Origin: Epithemia pelagica
Lineage: Eukaryota > Bacillariophyta > Bacillariophyceae > Surirellales > Surirellaceae
DNA: 64,000 nt
Direction of reading: 5' to 3'
Assembly (NCBI GenBank): GCA_946965045.2
Contig: OX337229.1
Location: 3,906,001-3,970,000 of the forward strand
Shown here piece by piece: positions 20,305-30,372 of the stretch (positions are counted from its first letter, which is position 1; the number at the start of each line of letters is the position of its first letter). Made by a program: the position numbers and the translations under genes. A model generated the notes under the pieces. The model worked only from the letters and a program-made list of their open reading frames with translations. It was not told the origin of the DNA and ran no database searches.

Positions 20305-22554
20305 TCATGTTTCCTCCATAGTGGAAGCAGCGTCAGGAACATTGGACGACAATCGTAAACTAGGCCGTTCAGTGCCCTTGACCTCATTCTTCTGCGGACC
20401 ATTCACAGGGAAGGATGAGGATACTTCTTGTTGTTCGTCGTCTTTTTCTTCGCTTGGCAGTTTCTTAGATGATGCCTCCTTGACTCGGTCGCTCTGGTTC
20501 GGTATTATGATTGTGGAGGATTGCCGGCCCTTTGGTCGACGACGAGGACCCCACAATCCATGATCTCGTCGAAAGGCAACATATTCGGGGACATGTCCAT
20601 ATTTGACAGCTTGTGTCTGGTCCATGGTGAAAATGGCACCTCGGAGTACCTGTAACAAGAATCCCAATCCAACTACCATAAATCCCAATTGACGAACCAG
20701 TTCGATGGTTGTTGGTTCGGTCACTGTGGAGGATACGGTCGTCGTGGTTGCAGTGGTGATAATTTCTGCAACCATGGGAAGCATGCCTCCCACAACCGTG
20801 CCGACCCAAAACAAACCCTCCCCCAAATAATTGGGATGGGTCGACCACTGCCACAAACTAAACCTTGGTTTGGAGGATGACAAGGATTCGGGAGACGACG
20901 GTGGATTGCCACCACACCATTCGTATCGGCACTTTGGTTGAGATTTGAACCACGATTTTTGCCAATCAGCCACCGTTTCCAATACCAGACCCAAAACTTG
21001 GACAAAGAGGACGGCATATTCCGCGAGGCCGGTCGTCCATGTGGAAGGAGAGGCCTTTGTCACGGTTGTCAACAAATCGTGACGCATTCGAAAATAGCTG
21101 GGTGACAACAGACAAAGATAAAAGAAGGAGTAACAGAGCCAACAAAGAGTCTTGATCAACAAGCTCGGTGGGGACGGCTGGTGTTGTGGAGTGTAATTTG
21201 TACCCTCAACAGCACTGTTGGTGGGACGGCTGGTATTGGTCCAGGACGACGCGGTTGGAGGACGACGGCGACGATTGACTTGCATGATGCGTTCGTGCAA
21301 GGCGGGCCAGTTCCAGTACTCTCGCCAGAGGAGGAACACAAACATTCGAATCGACCATAGAATCACCAATCCTGTATGAAGGAACGTGCGTTGATAAGAC
21401 GTTCCGGGAAACCACTGGTCGACTTTGCGGGACCACAGCCGCCCTTCGGAACCGCCCTGGGAATTTACCGTCTTGACAAAGTGAACCAGGGCGATGGACA
21501 GCGGCAATCCAATTCCCAAGGCATAGCCCAAGGAAATAAAGTACAAAAATACATAAAATCCACAGGAAGATGCCAAAAGGACAAGTAGATATAGGGCCAG
21601 AAGTGTTGGTCCTCCACTGGAATGAACCATCCAGTTCGGTAGGTGGGTGGACCGTAGGACCAGATTCCATCGATGTAAGGCTTCCATGGTGAGAGAAACT
21701 GTTCTCAACAAGAACAGCTTGGATCGGACCAATGGATGGTCTCGCGGTAAATGGGCGATTGGTTCGGAATCCATTGTGCTTTCATCATAATCTTGTCTCC
21801 AACCCGAGGAGGCGATGAATTGGTGCAACTTTTGCCGAGTTTGGTGTGCCGCTTGCTTCCAAATGTGACGAGGCGATGCCAATCCTCGCCATTTGGTTTG
21901 TTGCTGGGTATTGGTATGAGCTGCGATCATTTCTTCCTTGTCAGAAATGGGAGGAGCTGTATCATGACAAGCTTGCGTCTCGGCTGCCATAGTCGAGGAA
22001 GTCACTGTGTGACTTTTTGAAATGGGTGGGGACGGTTGCGGTGATCCAACCTCACGCTTGATTTGTGGCTCTGGTCGATTTTGTTGTTGTTGTTGTTGAT
22101 TCGAATTGTCGTACTGCAACTTGCTTTGAATGGCTGGAAAATCACGCTTGGATGATGCTTCTACTTTGGGTGGTGGCACTGGGATGTCTTGCGATTCCGC
22201 CCTTGTTGGAGGCGCTTTGACGGACTGGGGTAGTCGCTCGTCATCGGGAGGAGGAGGACCTCCTTGTACGGATGAAGATTTGCGCGGAGTTGTGGAGCCT
22301 TGGTGAACTTGACGTTTCAGAGACTCATTATCGGAAGCCTGATCTTCCATTGCACCGCCTCGTAGTGTCCTAGAGCTACGAACGTAATACTGGAGGATGT
22401 CCTTGTTGTCGCCATGTTGATTGACGATGACCCCAAATACCCGAAAGGAATAGGTTGCCTTGTGGGTGGCCTCCACGAAGAATGGCATGAATGGCAGAGG
22501 CCGTCGCCACAACGAAAACCATAGCAACACCAACATCAACGCGTCTAGTCTCAT
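20305..22554 (-). CDS. DUF1295/steroid 5-alpha-reductase-like membrane protein, extended N-terminus
   Basis: The C-terminal half carries the DUF1295 fold: several membrane segments (LALYLLVLLASSCGFYVFLY, LGYALGIGLPLSIALVHFV), a WSIRMFVFLLWREYW segment and the signature STHPNYLGEGLFWVG (~565-580), as in lipid and sterol reductase/methyltransferase-like enzymes. The reaction is unknown. The chosen Met (22554) begins a hydrophobic signal-like stretch (MRLDALMLVLLWFSLW). The in-frame TTG further up lies inside a tRNA gene and is not a start. Residues ~70-260 are low-complexity Gln/Pro/Ser with poly-Gln. The tail is acidic and Ser-rich. 749 residues as annotated. The long disordered insert is unusual for the family. 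Confidence 0.75.
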   Translation of the reverse strand: MRLDALMLVLLWFSLWRRPLPFMPFFVEATHKATYSFRVFGVIVNQHGDNKDILQYYVRSSRTLRGGAMEDQASDNESLKRQVHQGSTTPRKSSSVQGGPPPPDDERLPQSVKAPPTRAESQDIPVPPPKVEASSKRDFPAIQSKLQYDNSNQQQQQQNRPEPQIKREVGSPQPSPPISKSHTVTSSTMAAETQACHDTAPPISDKEEMIAAHTNTQQQTKWRGLASPRHIWKQAAHQTRQKLHQFIASSGWRQDYDESTMDSEPIAHLPRDHPLVRSKLFLLRTVSLTMEALHRWNLVLRSTHLPNWMVHSSGGPTLLALYLLVLLASSCGFYVFLYFISLGYALGIGLPLSIALVHFVKTVNSQGGSEGRLWSRKVDQWFPGTSYQRTFLHTGLVILWSIRMFVFLLWREYWNWPALHERIMQVNRRRRPPTASSWTNTSRPTNSAVEGTNYTPQHQPSPPSLLIKTLCWLCYSFFYLCLLSPSYFRMRHDLLTTVTKASPSTWTTGLAEYAVLFVQVLGLVLETVADWQKSWFKSQPKCRYEWCGGNPPSSPESLSSSKPRFSLWQWSTHPNYLGEGLFWVGTVVGGMLPMVAEIITTATTTTVSSTVTEPTTIELVRQLGFMVVGLGFLLQVLRGAIFTMDQTQAVKYGHVPEYVAFRRDHGLWGPRRRPKGRQSSTIIIPNQSDRVKEASSKKLPSEEKDDEQQEVSSSFPVNGPQKNEVKGTERPSLRLSSNVPDAASTMEET

Positions 22555-22674
22555 TATGGAAGAGTTGCTGACATCCAGAGTATTACACCACACCACCCAA
22601 CGAGTGGTCGTTGGGATGGAAAAGGTTTCACAAGTGATCAGGATGTCGGGCTCAAGGCGATCGGTCAAAATAGA

Positions 22675-22746
22675 TTTCCCGAACGGGACTCGAACCCGCA
22701 ACCTACAGATTAGAAGTCTGTCGCGCTACCTTTGCGCCATCGGGAA
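22675..22746 (-). tRNA. tRNA-Arg(UCU)
   Basis: A full 72-nt cloverleaf reads on the minus strand. The acceptor stem is TTCCCGA/TCGGGAA with discriminator A, the D stem GCGC/GCGC, and the anticodon stem ACAGA/TCTGT around loop CTTCTAA with anticodon TCT. The variable loop is AGGTT and the T stem is GCGGG/CCCGT around TTCGAGT. There is no intron. Its 3' end lies 121 bp before the start codon of the DUF1295 gene on the same strand. Confidence 0.96.
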
Positions 22747-23272
22747 ACATGGTGGCTGTCCAAACCGAAACGCTACTCCTACGTGTATTTTGCGTATATT
22801 TACTCATTGATAATCACCTCATTACGTTCCGTTGAACGGCTCGAGTTGCGTAAGGTCGTAAGATTACTCGTAGGCTCTAGAGGTACCCTACAGCTCATTA
22901 TGGCTGTTCATTTTGCAATTTTCAACGCACCTTTATGGTGAAATGTGCCCCCAACTCCCCCATCTCGATCTCGCGGAGTAGAACGGGTGGGTGTCCACGC
23001 TCCAGACACAAGTTACGACATGCGATTGGCCGGGACTTCTGCCTTGGAAACTCCAAGTTCCTAAGGACCATGGAGTACATTCAACCTTCCAAAGACCATG
23101 GAGTACATTCAACGTTCAAAGGTTGATGGAGTTGAGCCATGTTCGATCTATTTTCACCATCACTCCTTTTTGAGATCGCAACATCTCCTAGTTTGCCCAG
23201 GCATGGTTGTCATTCGATTGGCTTATAATGTGAGGCCTGGTCTATTCGTAACCATCACTCCTCGGCAGGACA
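22747..23272. other. Intergenic, upstream of first tandem paralogue
   Basis: This holds a two-copy 28-bp tandem repeat (23066-23121) and the presumed promoter of the gene starting at 23273. A GCTACTCCTACGTG word lies just beyond the tRNA 5' end. Confidence 0.5.
23066..23121. repeat. Tandem repeat, 28 bp x 2
   Basis: Two head-to-tail copies of a 28-bp unit starting GACCATGGAGTACATTCAAC, with only a few differences near the end of the unit. It lies ~150 bp before the start codon of the first paralogue. Confidence 0.75.
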
Positions 23273-25299
23273 ATGGATGGCAACGCCTCTCACCCATTGG
23301 CAAAACAAGATAATGCGGAAGAGGCAAGCATTGACCATTTCAATGAGGAGACAAAGCTTGGATCTCCTTTGACCTTGGTAAGTAGGCTCTGTGCATCGAT
23401 GGCTGCATCCCCCAAATGTCTCAATATGCTTCTGTTCTTCTCGTTACGTTGCTGACCAAACTACTTCAGTGGTCGCCACGGCCCAGTCCCTTGCTTGCCC
23501 ATGGCACTCGTCAGACTTCCATCACCCGACATGATGATTTGTCTGTCAGTCTGTTTGCCAACTCGTTTGATACAGTGAGTGAACCAGTCCTCCGAGCCAC
23601 CTTTGATCGAGAGCTCCCCTCTACGCCTCGGTCCCCCAAAGGCCGCCGATCCAGTACTTCCCGAACAGACATTGCCATTCCGGATCTGAAACATGGCGGC
23701 ACCGATACGGACTACTCCTTTGGTGACATTTCTCCCATTAAGGTTTCTTACAGCGAAATGCACCACCATCCACAACCACCACCACCACCACCCCACCAAA
23801 CAGCGTATGCGCCACCCATGACAACAACACAGGACACGGCGGTGCATCCAAATGAGATGAACTGGCCCTGTGATAGCAATGGCAACGTTCAGTCACCCGT
23901 ATCCAACCCGTTTTATGTGATTCGCTTTGCGGCCCAGGCTTTTTCACAGGCTCAGATCACATACACATTGCCCTGTTTGCATGGTGTGGAACAATGTCCG
24001 GTGCACATGAACAGTTATGGTCAAATTCGACAGTACAAGCCATCTCGCAAGTGCGCGACTCTCGATGTCAAGATTGCTACCATGAGGGTCGAAGCCGCCA
24101 TTTGTGCCTTTGGTGGAACCTTGAAAAAGCCTCGTCTCCGTGACCCCAAATCCATTTTTCGACTCAAAGAGGAAGAGTCCAAAACACACAGTCGACGTCA
24201 TTACGACCAGACCCTGCCACATCGGTTTGTTCTCAGCGGAAGTCAAATCTCGTGGGACTTTGAAGAAAATCCACCCATCTCCATTCCGCCAGAAGACGAT
24301 ACCTCCACTAGTGGTGGTTCGCGAGAAAACAAGGCTCGACCAAACGACAAGGACGAGTCTTTGGAAGCAAGAGGGAGCAATCCCAACGCAACTTCAGCGA
24401 CTCGTCCGTCACCCACCTCCCTGCCGGATTCTACTATCAACAACAAGATGAAGTACCGATGCAAGCTCTGCGGACAACTCAAAAACAACCATGTGTGTCC
24501 TTACCGTCAACCCTTGCAACGAAGTATCGGCGTCATGGTCTACCCCGCCCTCAATTCCTTTACCGCACTTGAGCCTGGGACTGTTGCTCCTCCTTTGACC
24601 AACATGAACAACTTTGTTTCGTACGATTCCGATCAGACATCCAGTGGACCACAAACTCATGGAGATTTGTTGGAAGCATCGAAAAGCGCCCCCACACAGA
24701 ATGCTGGTACTGGCACCAATCATGCCGGTCATCCCGCAGCAGTCACTCCCGAGGCTCATGCCGGAGCCAGTGGTAACTTTTTTCATTCCCCGCAGTCATC
24801 CTTGTCGAATCACAGTGAAGAAGGCGTTACACAACCACCCCATACCACCACCACAGCAACTGCTGGTACAGTCCGAGACGTAAATGATGACAAGTCTCGC
24901 AAGCGGTTGCACACCCGGTTGGAAGAGGAAACGAACGAACAACACCCAGCCAAACGAGCCCTCTTTGTCACCTCCTTTCCTCTCCGTCCCGAGCATTACC
25001 GGTCCGTCACGCAATCGTCTCGGGACGATTGTCCGACAGCCTACCAGTATCCTACGATTCCCCTCACCTTTGCCGAACGCAAGCGACTGAGCGATACCCT
25101 CTTTGTCCTGTCCAAGGAAATTCCCTCGGTCACGTCGGAGTGTGCCGTCATTTTGCGAGAAGCCCGGGCCAAGAACGAATGGGACATGGCTGTGGCCGAA
25201 CTCTTGACTCAACTGGTTGTGGGTTTGTTTTGTACCGAAGACGATTTGCGACTCGAAGGGCTGCAAAGATACCTTCTCACGTTGGGTATATCCTGTTGA
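23273..25299 (+). CDS. Tandem paralogue A: CX2CX6HXC finger protein, two exons
   Basis: The family is not recognised. Exon 1 is 23273-23377, the intron is 23378-23469 (GTAAGT...TTCAG, 92 bp) and exon 2 is 23470-25299, giving 644 residues. A low-complexity N-terminal part leads to a conserved block with FYVIRFAAQAF, VEAAICAFGG and SWDFEENPP (~175-330). A cysteine/histidine motif follows, YRCKLCGQLKNNHVC (~395), which fits a small zinc-binding knuckle. The block RSIGVMVYPALNSFTALEPG comes next. The C-terminus (~560-644) is helical: FAERKRLSDTLFVLSKEIP ... LLTLGISC. All these blocks recur in the neighbour at 26427 in the same order, so the two arose by duplication. A nuclear regulatory role is only a guess. 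A possible poly(A) signal AATAAA is near 25622. Confidence 0.75.
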
Positions 25300-26426
25300 T
25301 TGATTCCTTCAGACGCCTTCTCGTTTCCTGACACAATCGTACCAAAACCATTTGTCATCCATTCAAATATTGTAAAGTCGTTGCATCCTAAATGTAGTTT
25401 TCTTGTCATGGTTCATTGTCAAATCGATTTTTGCATTTTTCCAAGAGTTGAAGATGAGATGTGAGATCGACCGCCGTCGTGTCCCGTGTCGGAGAATCGA
25501 TTCCAAGAATCTCTTGGTGGTGCAGGGCGTGCGTGGTCTGTACATCATCCGAAAGGCTCATGTACAGGAAAATGGGGCAATACAAATCATGCGTTGAATA
25601 GGACTCAACGGTCTAAGTATCAATAAATGCTCGATTTGCTACTGGGAGAAGGAGGGCGGATGGACCCCATACAAAACTCAAGAGTCCCATGCATGAGACT
25701 GGTTTGATCGTATCGTCTGTCCCTCGACCGATAGACCGTATCGTAGAGTTCTACGGGGGACAGGTCCTGGATCATCAAGTGGTTTTAGGCGAGGGTTTTA
25801 ATACAATCTACGGACAGGAAGAATTGGTTACAGACGTGGCGTGCGTGAGGCTTGTGTAAGTGCTCGTGTCAACGCATCCCCCATTCCAAGACGGTCGATC
25901 TCTTGCCCTTCTTCCAAAGAGGGACTCTTGTGAAACGACCCCATCCTTCATACTACTCGAGAAAAGGCATCAGTTGTGCTGAGTTTGTTTGAGCGGTGAA
26001 GTTTGTCCAAACAAGAGAGGTAAGATACATAGGGACGAGCAAAAGGTTTCGCGAAAAAGTGTTGTTGTGTTTGTTTCCGAACGAGAAAGCGCATAGGTGG
26101 AGGTGCTTGCAGGGCAACGGAAGCATTCAGGGCATGCTCATTTTTTCGTTGGTTCTAAAAAGTGTCGGTTGAATCCTCAAGAATCTGGCTTGTGTGTCTC
26201 TGTGCAAGGGTCTAGAGAGAGTTCTGGATCGAGAAGAGAACTGTACACTCTGATTTCGCTTTTCTGTAGGACAAGAAGAAAGCATTCAACTCTGTGATCT
26301 CATTGTTGCATCGCACTTGTTGCCTTGATTGCTTGCTCTCTTTGTGCAACTTTCTCTTTCTCTCTCCATTCGCGTCCCAGTCTGGCAGTGTGCCGTGTGC
26401 ATCTCTGTGGACATTCAACCTTTGCC
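25300..26426. other. Intergenic between tandem paralogues
   Basis: 1.1 kb between two same-strand genes. An AATAAA near 25622 may end the first. The last ~300 bp before 26427 are presumably promoter and 5' UTR of the second. No RNA gene or repeat is recognised. Confidence 0.5.
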
Positions 26427-29400
26427 ATGGTGACGTTACGGACATCGAGTGTGGATATTGAGGACCATTCGGGTGGACGAGCTCGAAAAATGCCTCGCGG
26501 TCCTCCCGATGGTGGTGGTGGCGCCATGGGGATGCCGCCACATGCAATCAACGCTGGACCACCACGGGGGCGAGTAGGACCTCCTCCCATGGGAGTCGGA
26601 CCACCACCCATGGCACCCACTGGACCGCGAACGACGGCCACTAGTCGACGAGGAGGAAGGACGAGAGCAAGGTCACCCATTGTTGTGACCAATGGAACTT
26701 CTCCGTCCGCCTCGGCGAGACGTCCAGGATCCACCGAACCCAACATACGACCCAATTCCGTCAATGGCGGAGGGGATCGGAGAGGGATGCATGGGAATCC
26801 AGAAAACCCATCATCGGCGGCTGCGGCAGCTGCAGCAGCCGCCAAAGCCTTTTCGGATAGCAATAATGGAGGACGCACAAGTCAATGGCCCGATCGACAT
26901 GTAGACGAGAGAGGCTATCCTCCCATGGCGCCAGGCTACATGGACAAGGGACCGTACATGCGTGGTTCGAGCAAGAAATGGCCACCCAATCCTCATGAAG
27001 ATCCCAAACTTTCGGGACACTACAGTCAACACACGTACGGCCCCTATGGGGGAGGAGGCGGTGGTGGATACGAGGGTGGCTACCACGGCAATCCCTACGG
27101 CGATAGAAGATACCGTGGAGGTGCCGAACGAGGATCTCATCCACATCATCCTTACAAGGATATGCGAGGAGGCATGGGACCCGATCATCGTGGAGGACCA
27201 CCACCCGAGGCGAGCAGAGGACCCATGTATCATCCTCATCATCATGGAGGTGCTGGCGAGTACCATCATCGAACGTATATGGGAGGGAGTGGTCGTCCCA
27301 CGGATGGCGGAGGACGGAGACCAGGTATGTCAAACCAGGCTCATCCAGGGGGTCCTACACCAAACAACAACAGTACCAACAACAACAACAGTACGTCTAC
27401 GGGGAACAGCAGTAATAACAACAACAACGCCAAAATGGGACGGGGTACTCCCAATCCCAGTGGAACAGCAGGATCATCCACGTCGGGAGGAGGCAAATCT
27501 TTAGTCATTGGAGGAACGACCCCCATTCATGTTCCCAAACCCGATGTCCATCCAGAACTCGCAGAGCAACGACCCAATCGAGCCTTGACGCGATCCGTCT
27601 TTCGAAATTGCGATGACCCAGAAAGCACAATGGCAGCCTCCAATGGCGGCGATGAACTTGTAGTAGGGGACGATGCCAATCCGCAGAAGATTATCATGTC
27701 GTTCAACACCAAGACTCCAACCACTTCGTTTGAGGAAAACAACAAAAAGGGGGAAGACGCGAAGCGATCCGCCTCAGGACAACCTCTCAGTCCCAAAGAT
27801 CCACCCCAGTTGCACAGTACGACACAACAACGAGCATCGGATGTGTTTGAGGTATGTATGGACGCGGGAGCAGTCCATTTGCTATTCCGTTTCATCTCAC
27901 ATTTGTTTCTTTACCCATTCACAGAGGAGCCCTGAAGGAAACAAGAATGAGACCTCGATTGATATAGCACCTTCGTTTACTCTTTTTAACCAATCATTTG
28001 ACAGCCTTGGCGAAAATTATCTGAACGTGGAATCTACTCTCCATGCCGATTCGTTTGGCATGATGCCGACGGCCAGCACGGGCGGTGAAACTGACGGAAT
28101 GACCAATGTTCTGCGAACCGCATTCTCCACTGGCAATAACTCGACACAGTTACTGGCACCATCTGCCTCTGGACACTTGACGATTGGATACAGTCCCGTC
28201 AACTCCTTTGGCACTGCTGCCCCTCCGCGAAGAGATACTTCCACAAGTAACATGATGGTGCTGGGAGGACCCGAAGCAAGGTCGTCAAGCCCGACGCAGG
28301 TGTTTAGCTCGTACAACCAAGCGTACAGTGGGAGTGGCAATCGATCAGGACCATTGGATGACAGCCACCTTCGAATGAGCGTGGGAAGCTTTGGTGCTCA
28401 TTCTTATGGACGTCCTGCTCCCTACGGAGAAACCAGCTCCTCACAACATGGCGGTTATGGTCCGCAAGGAATGGCACCCATGGATAGAAGCCCTGATGAC
28501 GGATCGCCGCATTTTTATGTGTTTCTGAGAAAGTACAAAGTGGCCTTTTCTGGATGCTCCTTTTTGTTACCAGGACTCAAGAATGCACTGCTCGAGAAAG
28601 GAGCGGACAACAACCAGAATGAATCTGACGGAAACGGACCAGATGCGAAGAAACAACCATCCGGATTTCCTCAACTTGGTGAACCTACTCCTCATGATTT
28701 GGTCATTGCAAAGAGACGCGTGGAGAGCTCCATATGCGCCTTTGGTGGAAGTAGCAATGGCAAAGATATGAGCCCCATACCGAACGAACCAGGAAGCAGC
28801 AACATGCAAAGTAGCTCGATTTTTCGTGAACGTGAGAAACCTTCTCCTGAAGAACCAACAGCAACTGTGACTCCTTCCTCATCTGTAGCCTCGCCGCCCC
28901 GACAGTCGTCATCAGCCAAACAAAAGGCGAGGTACGAAGAAGAGCTTCCAGGGCGGTATTACGAGAACGACAGTAGACTGTCGTGGGAGTTTGAAGAAAA
29001 CCCACCTGTGGAGGTTGCACAATCCCGAGATGACCAGAAGGCCGGAAAGAATGGAGCTGAAAGAAGAAACCCGACGAAGTCTTCAGACGACGCAAGTGTT
29101 GCAAGTAAAAGATTGGGCGCATCAAGTCCACCTGCATCAAAAATGAGATACCGATGCAAGTTGTGCGGACAACCCAAGCAAAATCATGTTTGCCCCTTTC
29201 AACAATCATTGGCACGCAGCATCGGGATCAATGTTTATCCGGCTGTAAATGCATTCACTGCGGCAGAGCCAGGATCGATTGCTCCGGCACTCAGTGAGAT
29301 GAACAACTTTACAGATCTCTCAGAAAAAGGATCCGTTGCTAACGAAAGTTCTCCAGGAAGATCGGGTGTTCCTCTTACCTCTCCCAAACAAGTTACTCCA

Positions 29401-29910
29401 GAGTCTGCACGTCCAAGCCCACGTCAGCTCCAGCTTGGATCTCCCCCGACAACTCCGGGACGGACTCCAACAAGGAGTAACACTGGGCCGGTGCGTCGGA
29501 GTGGTCCTTCTCGTGGACAAAAGCGTCCTCATGGCTACGACAACAGGGTTCCTGACGACCAGGGCGACTTGCTCTTCGTTGAGGCTATGGAATTGAAACC
29601 TCAACAATTCCTCTCTGTATCAGAAATATCAGAGTTAAACAGTGCTGATGCATTCTCTTACTACTCCCTGCCTCTTCCGTATGCCCAGCGCAAACGCCTC
29701 AGTGACAACCTTTTCTCGCTCTCGAACGAGATTCCAAAGCTCACAGATGAATGTGCTCAAGTTCTGAGAGAAGCGAGAGAAAAGGACAAATGGGACCTCG
29801 CCGTCGCCGAACTTATGACTCAAGTTATTGTCGTTCTTCACTGTCGGGATGGGGATCACAGATTCGATGGGTTAAGACAGTATTTGTTGACACTGGGAAT
29901 TGCTTGTTAA
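26427..29910 (+). CDS. Tandem paralogue B: Gly/Pro/His-rich CX2CX6HXC finger protein, two exons
   Basis: Exon 1 is 26427-27851, the intron is 27852-27924 (GTATGT...ACAG, 73 bp) and exon 2 is 27925-29910, giving 1136 residues. The first ~470 residues are low-complexity (GGGGGGGYEGGYHG, HHPYKDMRGG, poly-Asn) with prion-like character. The shared blocks follow: PHFYVFLRKYKVAF, VESSICAFGG, LSWEFEENPP, YRCKLCGQPKQNHVC, RSIGINVYPAVNAFTA, and the C-terminal YAQRKRLSDNLFSLSNEIP ... LLTLGIAC. The N-terminal extension is absent from paralogue A, and the central spacers differ. The Met at 26427 is the first ATG in frame. Function unknown; the fixed spacing of Cys/His suggests metal binding. Confidence 0.75.
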
Positions 29911-30372
29911 ACAATGCCCTCAGTTCACACTTTCAACAGCGATTTTATGATCGAGGGATTAATAGAGAGTACACAGTTGTTATGGTACTAGCCTTTTGAT
30001 CAGATGAACCTAAAACGTGTTTCGTTCTCCTCATGTTTTGTCCCATCAACGACAGCCTTACAATCACGATCCTTTATACACTCCTCCCAAGTAGTTTCTC
30101 CGTGGAGAATACCATGGGTTTGATAGATGACTATGTTTCGTGACATGTTTGGTCAAAATAAACTTTTTTTTCTGAAGAGAGCTCCTTATACGTTTTCCCT
30201 ATTTACTGATCTAGAATCTAGACCGATGTCCTAAAATCATCGCGTTCCTTTTGAAAGCATAACGGAGCAACAATTTACATTTAACTCATGGCGATTGCAT
30301 GCTCCACACTCGAACACTTTGGATTCTAAGGACGATAGAAAAATATGGCTCACCGTACATGAGGAATTCTCC
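29911..30372. other. Convergent intergenic region
   Basis: 3' ends of paralogue B and of the ankyrin-pseudokinase gene. An AAAATAAAC near 30154 followed by a T-run may be a poly(A) signal. Nothing else is seen. Confidence 0.45.

Noticed and set aside
22555-22701. N-terminal extension of the DUF1295 protein into the tRNA gene
   Set aside because: Its start would be a TTG inside the tRNA-Arg gene; the Met at 22554 opens a hydrophobic leader.
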